29,904 bases of DNA, from NCBI GenBank assembly GCA_003427395.1, contig BFEA01000071.1, positions 472,749 to 502,652 on the forward strand. The letters run 5' to 3'. This document shows, one piece after another, positions 21,356 through 29,880 of this stretch. Source of the DNA: Chara braunii (Eukaryota; Streptophyta; Charophyceae; Charales; Characeae). The position numbers and the translations under genes were made by a program. Below the pieces are notes generated by a model. The model searched no databases, was not told where the DNA came from, and saw only the letters and a program-made list of their open reading frames with translations. Position 1 is the first letter of the stretch. Each line of letters opens with the position of its first letter.

Positions 21356-22602
21356 GAGACACGTTGTCGTGCGCATCGGTCCCGCAGGGGGACCCTCCCG
21401 ACCTCGTGATGCAGGATTTTGCAAGACCTTTTCGCAAGGGAGCTTTCGCCGCTCTAGCCGAGTGTGCCAACCGTACCTTTCGTGAACCCCTATGACAAGA
21501 TAGAGGTCACGCGAGGAACAACTTACCTCTTCCCAAGGGGTTGTCACCACGCTTGGACAGGCGTATCCCTGTCGAGCTAGCGAACCACATGCGAAAGTTG
21601 CTTGAGTGCAATCGCAGAGGTTGCCTAACCGAGGACGTTTCTCATTCGATGTAGCATAGGGGGTACACACGGTCGAACGCCTTAATCAGACCCGCGTGCA
21701 AACCGACGCCTCGGGGGCTGATCTCCCGAGCGCGGCTCTTTGCCGGGCGACTAGCATGACCAATCTAACCACGCGATACGCTTCACAAAATAAAACCAAA
21801 CTTCGTACGTAAACCGTGCCTAGTCCCTTTTCACATCCAAACCATAACCTTTTGACAACAGAAATAGACGAGTGTCGTGCACAAGACTGTGAATAAATAT
21901 CGTGGGGACGTAGGCCTTGTCATACCAACTAGCCATGCATGAATGCACAACCAGTCGCAATGATGACATACTATGTGGTACCCATGACCACGCAGTCCTC
22001 GATGATTTTCGGGATCGTTTTTTACGCTCAAGTCTTGGCTGACATGCGTCTTGAGAGTTTAATTTCTTGACGCTAGATAATCGAGAATGCGATTGCGAGA
22101 CCTACCCTCTTCCGCACCCTGTGCGGAGGAGTGGTAGGCGGCCTTCGGCCCTTTGTGGCGGCCAAACGCCTCCGACCCTGGGGACGGGGCTCCGTCTTTG
22201 GAGGCCTTGGACAAGGTCAGGCGGTTTGACTTTGACAACCTCCACGTACATCAACGTCTAACCATTAAAATTTAACAAGCAATTTAAAAGGGGTCTCTCT
22301 TTTTCTCTCACTCGGATCTCCCTCTATCTTTACACACAGTCAAAGTAGACCGCGCGAATATATAAAAACAAGGGGTTGTTAATTAACAAGTCAATCATTC
22401 TCACAATCACCGTGTGACTTCCTTCCAAGTCTAGGCATGATCGCGGGCAAGTCAGATCCAGAGTCTGCAGCACAAGCATACTTGCAACCACACCAACATC
22501 CCACACTGAAAGACCACACACTACACAGGGTCAACTTCAACCACTCTCTGCATTCACACCCCTTGCCTTATTCATACAAGCCCCAACCTTGATCCAACCT
22601 TC

Positions 22603-22618
22603 AAAAAAAAAAAAAAAA
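22603..22618. repeat. Poly-A run in copy B
   Basis: Sixteen A in a row, absent at the corresponding site in copy A. It lies about 30 bp before the conserved AATAAA block, so it is not the tail of a transcript ending there; slippage expansion is likely. Confidence 0.8.
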
Positions 22619-22645
22619 CCTCAGTCTTTTTTAAAACGGCCATTC

Positions 22646-22651
22646 AATAAA
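22646..22651 (+). promoter_or_regulatory. Polyadenylation-type AATAAA in copy B
   Basis: Same block as in copy A (13298), within CCATTCAATAAAGT. Confidence 0.4.
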
Positions 22652-22984
22652 GTACGGGTAAAAACCCAAAGAAACATTTCAACCCGCAGGGGCTAAGGTC
22701 TTGGGTTGTGTAGCGAGAACGAGTTGGAGTCGAGTTGGAGACCGAGAAATCGACAATCAACATTTTATCAAAGATAACAAAAGATGATCCTTTTAGGATC
22801 AGGTTGAAACTTGTCAGACCTTGAATCAAAATGATTGAAAAGGACATGTAACACACACATGCCAGTTTACAAAACTATGCTTAAGTGGATGGAGGATAAA
22901 ACCCCATATCACATCCTACTCCAATTTCTCTTAAGACTAAAGTTTAAACTTCTCTCTATATGATATATGAGATCAGGGAAAATT

Positions 22985-23600
22985 TTGGCAGCATCTCCCC
23001 TGTACAGGGTGAATTGCCAAAGTTTTCCCTACCAAATATAATCCAACTCCTCGAGGCTAGAAAAAATTCGGCAGCACTCCCTCTAGAGAAAGTGTCTTTT
23101 CAGAATTTATACTCAGCTAGATATGAGATTAAAGAAGGACTTTTGATTTTAAAAGGTCAAATTTTGTTTAACTCTCTGATTTAGTAAAGATTTGGGCAAC
23201 ACTTCCTTTAGAAAAGTGGGCTTCCTAAATTTATACTAAGTCGGATACGAAGATGAAAGATAGAACTTGAACTCTGCTAAGATAAAATTTCAACAAACTC
23301 TTTTAGATTTGTAGAAATTTCGGCAACACTTCCTCTAGTGAAAGCGTCTTTCCAAAATTTGTACAAAGCTAAATTTAAATTCTAAAAGTGATTATGACTT
23401 CACAAAGTCAAATTTTGTCTAACTCCTTGATTTAGCAAAAAATTGGGCAGCCCTTCCCCTAGAAAAGTAGGCTTCTCGGATATATAACTTCGACAAAAGT
23501 TGAATTTTGTAAAGATAAAAATTCACTAACTCCTTGGATTTGTAGAAATTTGGGCAGAACTTTCCTTAGCGAAAGTGTCCTTCCAAAATTTAAATAAAGT
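22985..23600 (+). repeat. Tandem ~125-bp hairpin-bearing units, copy B
   Basis: Counterpart of 13640-14290. Units end in AACTCC-like strings at about 23050, 23175, 23300, 23426 and 23533. The self-complementary cores differ from unit to unit: CACT/AGTG flanking CTCTAGAG at 23075-23094, CACTT/AAGTG at 23200-23218, CACT/AGTG at 23327-23340, and ACTTTC/GAAAGT at 23559-23576. Confidence 0.75.
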
Positions 23601-24438
23601 CAAATATGTAATGACCCGCCATAAAACAAACTGAGAACACTGCTGAGTTTTTAGTTCTACCAATGAAATGAATGCCTTGTTGAGATTTCTGCATTTTGCC
23701 GAGTTTTCTAAGTTTGTGTGTGTGCGCGTGTTTGGTGACCTGCGTGTATGTCTGAGTGCTTAATGCCTGAGTGCGTGTATGACCCGCAAGGGTACTTGCT
23801 TGTTTGGGAGGCCCGTAGGGTTGGTACTTACCTATGGCCGTGACATTGAGGGTTGTAGCGGGGAAACACTCAAGGGGCAGAGCAAAAGGCCCTCGACCCT
23901 TAGAGCAACGGAAAAACACTCAAGTCTGAGTGCTTAGATGTGTCAGGTAGGCTGGTACTACACCGAGTAGAATTAGATGTGTCAGGTACTCGAGGCCTAG
24001 CAGAAGAAGACATAGTTGGCATTTTTAGAGGCCCAGTAGCGGTAGGCTAGGTCTCGGCAGGTCCCAGTCCATCCAGTCTGAGTCTAGGGCTTGTAAGGCA
24101 AGTAGGCCGCTATATCTTCGGGTTGAGACAAGAGCTCAACCTTATTCTTTGGTGTGCAAGTTTGGCGACATACTGCTGGAGTGCTGGCTGGTGGAGCATT
24201 GGGTACTACAACGTTGTTGGGAGGAAGAAGACCGGGAACTCCCACCTCGACTATGGTGGAGCTCTATTGGTAGGAGGAGGAGGGAGAAAAGGACTTAGGA
24301 GGAGAGTGGCGAGGTACCTACCCGGCTATGGTGGACACCATTTTCATCACCTTGATAGGCGTTGCATCTAGCAGGCCCCAGTTGGGGTAGTGCCGCGCCA
24401 AGGAAGCTCGGGCAGAGTCAGGCATGGTGGCTTAATGA

Positions 24439-24520
24439 GCAGCGACATAACTGCTTTGTGTTGTCCTTTGGACAGGAGGGCAGCGACATAGCTGTTTTGG
24501 GTTGTCCTTTGGACAGGACG
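24439..24520. repeat. Two tandem 41-bp units inside the solo LTR
   Basis: GCAGCGACATA starts at 24439 and again at 24480, and both units end in GTTGTCCTTTGGACAGGA. The unit contains the small inverted repeat GTCC-TTT-GGAC. Confidence 0.85.
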
Positions 24521-24749
24521 ACAGATCCCTCAGTAGTCCGCCATAGCCTCGGCCTACATGAAGAGGAAGAAGAAGGATGGTCATGGTTATGGTGCACCTC
24601 ATGATGTGCCTACAGTAGAAGAGGGATTCAGACATTGATTCTGGTTCAGCCATTCAACATTATTATTATTATTTCTTGTTTGAACAAGAGGGGAGGAGAT
24701 AAGGAGGGCGAAAAAGAAGAGCATTATCATTGGTCTATGTTGGAGTACA

Positions 24750-24815
24750 TCATCTTCTTCTTCTTTCTTTATTCTTCTTCTTCTTCTTCTTCTTCTCTTC
24801 CTCTCTCTCCTCTCA
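24750..24815. repeat. (CTT)n-rich tract inside the solo LTR
   Basis: Interrupted CTT units followed by a CTCTCT stretch. Confidence 0.85.
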
Positions 24816-25145
24816 AGCTCATTCATTTCTTTTTACAATTGGACGACATTGTACTTCCTCATGAATGCGTACTTTGAAATTGACCAGGATTGTAACAAAT
24901 ATGAAAAAAAAAGTTAACTTTGAAATGTAGAAATTGAACTCACTCCTATAGCTCAAGCACATGGCGAGCATTTAAAACTACTACCTATCGAAAAACCACT
25001 CAAGCTAGACTCAGGCGAGACTCACAGTCAAGCAAACACATACAATCAAGGTAAGTCTCTCACAAAAAGTCCCAAGTTGTTTTCATATAAGATAGCTCGG
25101 TGATCCTCCAAATGATTAACCTTTTACCCATCTTACATATGGCAC

Positions 25146-25862
25146 GGCGCTAGACCATTCTGCTTAGAAACAATGTCAAGCATGCCTGAGGTTATACACG
25201 AATAGGTTGCACAACTACTTCTCTCTTCTTTGGGCATATGACTAGACCATTCTGCTTAGAAAGACTGCCTAGTTGTCTTTGACTATTTAAATATTCAAAA
25301 TTTAAATAACTCTCTAACTTGTCTTTTGATATGGGCAGGAGACTGAACCATTCTTCTTAAAAACAATGTTCAGCTTGCCCAATTAACTTCCAATTATACT
25401 CTTGACTTTACTTCTCTTCTTAGCGATATGGCTTAAGCTAGACCATTCTGCTTATAAACAATGTCAAGTTGCCTGTTCACATGCAAATATAATTAAGTAT
25501 TTCCAATGTATACTCTGTTTGCACTTAGTGCGTGACTTCAGGCTAAACCATTTTACATAAAAACAATCCTTAGCCTTCCACCAAAATCCTCCCTCAGAAC
25601 AAAACAAAAGGCTGAACCATTCTGCTTATAAACAATGTTCAGTCTATCTGAAGACACACATGAAGTTGGACCATTCTGCTTAGAAACAAGTAGACCAAGT
25701 CGTTCCGCTGAGAAACAATGCTTGGCCCCGCGAATCAGACAGGCAAACCCTAAAAAATAAACATAGCAACCAGACCATTCTGCTTAGAAACAACGTCTGG
25801 TCCCTCGAAAAAAAAAAAAAAAAACATAGCACTCGGTCATTCTGCTTATAAACAACACCCAA
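25146..25862 (+). repeat. Array B: inverted repeats with TTCTGCTTAGAA core and variable stems
   Basis: About ten units contain ACCATTCTGCTTAGAAACAA or a variant. Outside this core each has its own complementary arms: GGC-GCT-GAC with GTC-AGC-GCC (25146-25186), ACTAG/CTAGT (25241-25273), GGGCA plus CTGAAC with GTTCAG plus TGCCC (25333-25380), GGC, GCT and GAC with GTC, AGT and GCC (25430-25473), GGCTAA/TTAGCC (25541-25575), CTGAAC/GTTCAG (25612-25642), TTGG/CCAA (25666-25698), CCAAG/CTTGG (25695-25725), and ACCAGAC/GTCTGGT (25769-25801); a weak unit ends the array. The inner TTCT/AGAA pairing becomes TTTT/AAAA in the 25541 unit but is disrupted in four others, so support for the inner stem is mixed. 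An 18-A run (from 25808) separates the last two units. Confidence 0.85.
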
Positions 25863-26084
25863 CCTTTGATCGACCCAGTTAGACGCATGCAATACGACCT
25901 TCCTCCCACCTTACACTAGTCCATCCCTTAGTCTGATTTCAATCACTAAACAAGATTGAGATTCATGCATGCATTCCTTTCACTTTGTTTGATTGGATTC
26001 TAAAAGGAAAACAAATTGTAGGGATGCATGCACACATAACATTCAGACTAGAGAGATGTACATAATTCAAAGACAACACTCGTT

Positions 26085-26355
26085 ACATGACAGTTCTCTG
26101 CCTCCAGAACCTCGCCTAGGTTACGACAAAGCTCTAACAATCGGTGGGGCGACCTCCCACAAAGGCCTCGGCGTGGTTTACGAGTTTCCAATCTTGCCTG
26201 CCGCCTTCCTTTCGTAACCTTTAGACTAGACTGAGAACGAGAAAGACAAAAAATAAGTCGTTAAGTCGCTCAGATACAAGGAGAGGTCCACTCAGACTCG
26301 CAGGTGAGGGCCTTGAAATCTTGTTACGCCTGAGGGCCCTGCAATGATGGCCAAG
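26085..26355 (+). repeat. Conserved distal block of copy B
   Basis: Counterpart of 15705-15970, with CGACCTCCCACA, GGCCTCGGCG, CCTGCCGCCTTCCT, GAGGGCCTTGAAA, AGGGCCC and GCAATGATGGCCAAG in the same order. Confidence 0.6.
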
Positions 26356-26475
26356 ATTGCAATGAAAGTGGCCAAGCCACAGCCAAATGCAAAATAGAAA
26401 GGCCCTTTGACAGCCTCAAGGTTGCAGCAATGTCCCCCTTTCTCAGCCTGATCACCCCTTCAAGTCACCACGCCC

Positions 26476-27170
26476 CCGCCTCTGATAGAACTGCAGGTAC
26501 GCAGCCTAGGAGGGCCGTGTCCGGATTGAGCACAACCCTGTGCTCCATTTGAATATGGACATAACTCAGCGAATATGCAGCAGTAGAGCATCGTGCAGCT
26601 CCCAGCAACGCTACAGTGTTACACAGCACAACACCACACGCGCGGCAAAGGCACAATAGCAAAGCCCGAACACCGTGTGCACAGTAATGCACAGCAGCGC
26701 AGCCCAGCAATTGCTCAGCAGTCAGTAATAGCAGCGCCGCACAAGGTTGTGCAAATGCTCAGCAACTCAGTAGGGCCTCTGGCAGCCACCAACAGCCACT
26801 AGCAGCATGGTTAGCAACAGATTCCCACACCATAGAGGAGGCGTTCAGCATTGCGCAGCATAAGGCACAGCGCAGCCACGGCAAGGTGCAGTAGCAAGCA
26901 CTTACCACTGCGGCATCACTTAGCAGCACTACAACAAAACCCAGATTACCGTATCAACAATATGGGCTCAATGTAGGGGCCCAATTCGACAGGCTAAGTT
27001 TTGCAGCAAGCGAAAGGAAGCAACAACTTTCTAGTCCACAACTGTCCTTTAACCCAACTCAAATCAGTTTCTGCACTGGGTAACAACAGCAATGAACTTC
27101 TTTGCACAGCAACAACAACACTTCAAACACCCTGTGATAGCCCAGCATGCTAATTACGGAAATCCGGAGT
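26476..27170. repeat. Cryptic CAG/CA-rich sequence
   Basis: CAGCA, GCACA and CAACA strings recur at irregular spacing over about 700 bp, with no fixed period and stops in all plus frames. It reads as decayed simple sequence. Confidence 0.5.
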
Positions 27171-27598
27171 GTCTATCTCAGCTGTGGTACAACAAGTCAC
27201 TCCACCAACTGCTGGCAACAACCCCTTGGAGAGTGCTGGCCACGAAGTCAGACTAAGGCCACATTCGTTAGCGGAATTAACCAAATGAATCACTCTACTA
27301 ACTAAGAACGGTCATCCATCAACGCTTAGTAATCCCTCTTCAAACACCCTTCTCATCTCTTTGCATTCGCTATCCTTCACTGTTTCGATTGGCCAGGTCG
27401 ATCGCTTTCTACACAGCCTCCCGTACGCTGGAATGACAGAGGTAAGCTTCCCTTTTCCTTCCTCTCTCCTACTAACTCGTTCCATCTCTTACGCACTCTC
27501 TTTCTCTACCTCGTCCCACAAGCTCTTTCACAGTTCCTCGTTGTTCTCTCGTTCGACCCCTATGAGCTCTCCCGTAAGGCACACTGCCCTCACCGTAC
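27171..27598. other. Non-coding stretch, no gene seen
   Basis: Pyrimidine-rich in the second half. It contains a strong plus-strand donor-like string (ACAGAG followed by GTAAGC, about 27442) but no recognisable exon next to it. Confidence 0.4.
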
Positions 27599-27913
27599 CT
27601 AGGCGCAATCAGGACCAGATACAAGCTTGCTCAAGATAAACTCGGGCAAGCTGAGCCTCACCACGCGCACGAGCAGTAGCTTGTCAACAACGAATAGGAA
27701 GATGGTGGCGACCACTGTAAATACAATGAGCACCCAGATGAGGTCAAATACGACGAGCGCCAAGACCCATAGGGTCCATGACTTGTCTCCAAAGGTAAGA
27801 GCACTGAAATGACCTGGACGATGTAAGATATATGCCCGAATATTCGGATCCCTGCCTGGCACGTGGTTTTGCGGAGCAGGCTGGAATTGCAGTTGCCTAC
27901 CCATAAACGCCAT
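27599..27913 (-). CDS. Unrecognised small membrane-protein ORF or exon
   Basis: From ATG 27913 the minus strand encodes 104 residues. A hydrophilic start (MAFMGRQLQFQ) is followed by a long hydrophobic stretch of about 35 residues (WTLWVLALVVFDLIW continuing to FLFVVDKLLL), enough for one or two membrane passes, and then a basic turn. An acceptor-like TTTCAG directly before TGCTCTTACC (about 27802) means the hydrophobic part could instead be an exon. No family was recognised. The frame stays open upstream only through the (TG)n(GA)n tract, which is accidental. The opposite strand is also open here and has a donor-like CCAAAG|GTAAGA, so the coding strand is not settled. Confidence 0.3.
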   Translation of the reverse strand: MAFMGRQLQFQPAPQNHVPGRDPNIRAYILHRPGHFSALTFGDKSWTLWVLALVVFDLIWVLIVFTVVATIFLFVVDKLLLVRVVRLSLPEFILSKLVSGPDCA

Positions 27914-27946
27914 AGCCAGGACTTCTATGTTCACACCAGGTGCAGT

Positions 27947-28169
<223 letters not shown>

Positions 28170-28171
<2 letters not shown>

Positions 28172-28207
28172 GTCTCTTATACACATCTAGATGTGTATAA
28201 GAGACAG
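28170..28207. other. Nextera mate-pair junction adapter left in the assembly
   Basis: CTGTCTCTTATACACATCT is followed at once by its reverse complement AGATGTGTATAAGAGACAG. This is the Tn5 mosaic-end pair used as the junction adapter in Nextera mate-pair libraries. It is not part of the genome. Confidence 0.98.
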
Positions 28208-28339
28208 GAGAGAGAGAGAGAGAGACAGAGACAGAAGGGCATTGCCAGCACTGACCAAGCAAGCTAGTCACTCATATGATGCAATTACCTAGCCAAGATC
28301 CAAAGTCCAGTTGAACAGTGCAAGGACAGTATTCAGTCT
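28208..28339. repeat. Second copy of artefactual 132-bp duplication
   Basis: Exact copy of 28040-28171, beginning directly after the adapter. After 28339 the sequence continues ATCGATAGAAG, presumably the true continuation. Confidence 0.93.
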
Positions 28340-28441
28340 ATCGATAGAAGTCTACATTAGGCCTGTTTATTATGTGTGTTTTTCAAATGGAATGTGGCAA
28401 ATCCATATGCGTCCCTGGGCGTAAGGGTTTTGGATGCTTAC

Positions 28442-28524
28442 TCGAGTTCCATCTTCATTGACATCATCTTGACTTCTGCAACAATATTAAGGACAAACTT
28501 CAGGTCCTCGAGCGTGTCTGGTGC
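28442..28524 (-). CDS. Exon of an axonemal-type dynein heavy chain
   Basis: An 83-bp minus-strand exon. The upstream acceptor is pyrimidine-rich and ends CTTCTGCAG (28525 side); the donor is GTAAGC (28441-28436). In the only open phase it encodes APDTLEDLKFVLN, then a helical IVAEVK and MMSMKMEL, ending two bases into a codon. This matches the segment of dynein heavy chain tails (DHC_N2 region) where the family reads TLEELKFVLN...I..I..MS...EL, just before the ERYRTL-type motif. Dynein heavy chains are the motors of flagellar arms. The next exon, which should carry that ERYR motif, was not found to the left, where the DNA is repeat-rich, so the intron is very long or this is a gene fragment. 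Confidence 0.7.
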
Positions 28525-28701
28525 CTGCAGAAGTTGGAAAAAAGGGCAATTTTGTCACAAAGCAATCGAATGTTGGTCTGTTAAGCTTTATGCCAACGTG
28601 CATCAATAATAAAAACTGAATCAAGAACAAAATCATAACTGGTTGGGAGCATCACACCAGACCTGTACTGGAGGGTGACACCAGCATACTTACGAAAATA
28701 C

Positions 28702-28718
28702 AAAAAAAAAAAAAAAAA
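28702..28718. repeat. Poly-A run
   Basis: Seventeen A in a row on the plus strand, in the presumed intron between candidate exons. Confidence 0.85.
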
Positions 28719-28759
28719 TCATTTTCAGTTGGGCACGTGGCTCCCCTTAGCAGCCCGCG

Positions 28760-28945
28760 ACAAACAATATGAGAAAAACACAGCCACGAGAGCCCGCATG
28801 TTTCATTGCTCCCTTCACATATCCGCTCATGCAGGGCACAAAACTGCCTGATGTATCCAGTACTTATAGCGTCTGAGTGGTGCAAGTGATTACTGCTCTC
28901 ACGGCTCTCTACCACCAGTGACCAAGAACCATTTGGAAGGGTAAG
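28760..28945 (-). CDS. Candidate exon, unrecognised
   Basis: On the minus strand an acceptor-like pyrimidine stretch ending CGTCAG is followed from 28945 by an open frame reading LTLPNGSWSLVVESRESS and then a His/Ser-rich and Cys-containing sequence to about 28760. It lies upstream of the dynein exon on the same strand but shows no dynein similarity, and no good donor was found. The plus strand has a donor-like GGAAGG|GTAAGC at the same place, so the acceptor may be an accident. Confidence 0.2.
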
Positions 28946-28978
28946 CTGACGAGGTTGAAGATGCAAGGAGACCCTCAC

Positions 28979-29210
28979 TCATGCATCATCCATTCCATGT
29001 GAGCGTGCAGATATGGTGGTCAGACCAAACATATGAAAATCAAGTTGTCCTTTCTCTTCGAGAATGGCCACACAGCTCAACACAATTTCAGAGCTACAGT
29101 CATCAGATGGCACGGAGTTATAGATGGTGCAGCTATGGTGGGTCAGCCCGACAAATACGCTCACAGACTTGCAAATTTGAGATAACAGGACTGGCTCACG
29201 GGTTGACACG
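28979..29210 (-). CDS. Candidate terminal exon, unrecognised
   Basis: A strong polypyrimidine acceptor ending CCTTCCTCTAG precedes 29210 on the minus strand. The frame after it encodes about 76 residues of good composition, including SVSVFVGLTHHSCTIY, EIVLSCVAILEEKGQLDF and ARSHGMDDA, and then stops at TGA 28981-28979. If real it would be the last exon of a gene lying to the right of the window, not part of the dynein, because the stop precedes the dynein exon. No family was recognised. Confidence 0.3.
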
Positions 29211-29698
29211 CTAGAGGAAGGGGAGGCTGTCGGGGTGACTAGGTTAGTCTTCATGAGATCTTGGGCATGGTAGTGGCCCTGCTCCTATGCTCCTGCGCAA
29301 ATCTAGTGGAGATTGGTTGGGCAGTGTGGGCAGAAAGTGAGGAGTGTCTTCTCATGGGGAGTGGGAGGAGGGAGGCTTGTTATAAGCTGGAGCGTCAAAA
29401 AGAGCTGGTGGTTTCAAGCGTTCGTTTGAGCTGGTTCATTGGTTAAAGACACGGAAGCAGGTAGCGGCGCAATAATGACAGCGGCGATGGAGCAGGAGAA
29501 TTTCGTGCAAACATGTGTGGTGTTGCTTCGCTCTTCGCGTCAGCTGGCTTTTCAAATTGCTTTCGCCGATTTTAATTTTGCATCTTCTAATTTCCTATAT
29601 TCTTGCTCTAATCTAGTGCTTACACAGTTATAAATTCAGTTTCTCAAATTTTGGAAAAATAAACTCTTAATCTTATCTTCTATTTTATGATCAGCCAA
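29211..29698. other. No recognisable gene
   Basis: Only short open frames are present. The sequence becomes A/T-rich towards 29698. Confidence 0.45.
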
Positions 29699-29813
29699 AT
29701 TCTCATTTATATGCACACACACACACACATACACACAAACATATATATATATATATATCGTCACAAATATATATATTCTCATTTATATGCACACACACAC
29801 ACACATACACACA

Positions 29814-29880
<67 letters not shown>

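Larger units (their letters stand above)
23607..24897 (+). mobile_element. Probable solo LTR of a Ty3/gypsy-like element
   Basis: This 1,291-bp segment interrupts copy B and is absent from copy A, so it is an insertion. It begins TGTAATGACCCGCC and ends TTGTAACA, giving the TG...CA ends of an LTR. AATA flanks it on both sides, and the identity extends to CAAATATG because CA precedes and TG follows by chance. An opening TGTAAYGACCCG is common in plant Ty3/gypsy LTRs. It has no coding frame, no second LTR and no interior, as expected after LTR-LTR recombination. Four bases of target duplication is one short of the usual five. An 8-bp duplication with element limits 23609-24895 (hAT-like) fits the flanks too, but no terminal inverted repeat supports it. 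Confidence 0.6.
21361..26475 (+). repeat. Long LTR-like repeat, copy B
   Basis: Collinear with copy A (11972-16130) in the same orientation, starting CGTTGTCGTGCGCATCGG. Homologous landmarks are the block with TGTAGCATAGGGGGTAC (21649), AATAAA (22646), the ~124-bp array (22985-23600), the inverted-repeat array (25146-25862), and the distal block (26085-26355). Two things are added relative to A: a 16-A run at 22603-22618 and a 1.29-kb probable solo LTR at 23607-24897. Whether A and B are two LTRs of one very old element or independent insertions cannot be decided; the LINE remnant and C-rich DNA between them do not look like a single retrotransposon interior. Confidence 0.75.

Noticed and set aside
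14556-25862. CRISPR array or integron attC sites
   Set aside because: Spacing is irregular, the repeats are short and diverged, and no cas or integrase gene is present. The constant part is the loop and the variable part the stem, and the sequence is eukaryotic.
28442-29210. A single dynein gene made of the dynein exon plus the candidate exons at 28760-28945 and 28979-29210
   Set aside because: The two right-hand frames show no dynein similarity, and the 28979-29210 frame ends in a stop upstream of the dynein exon.
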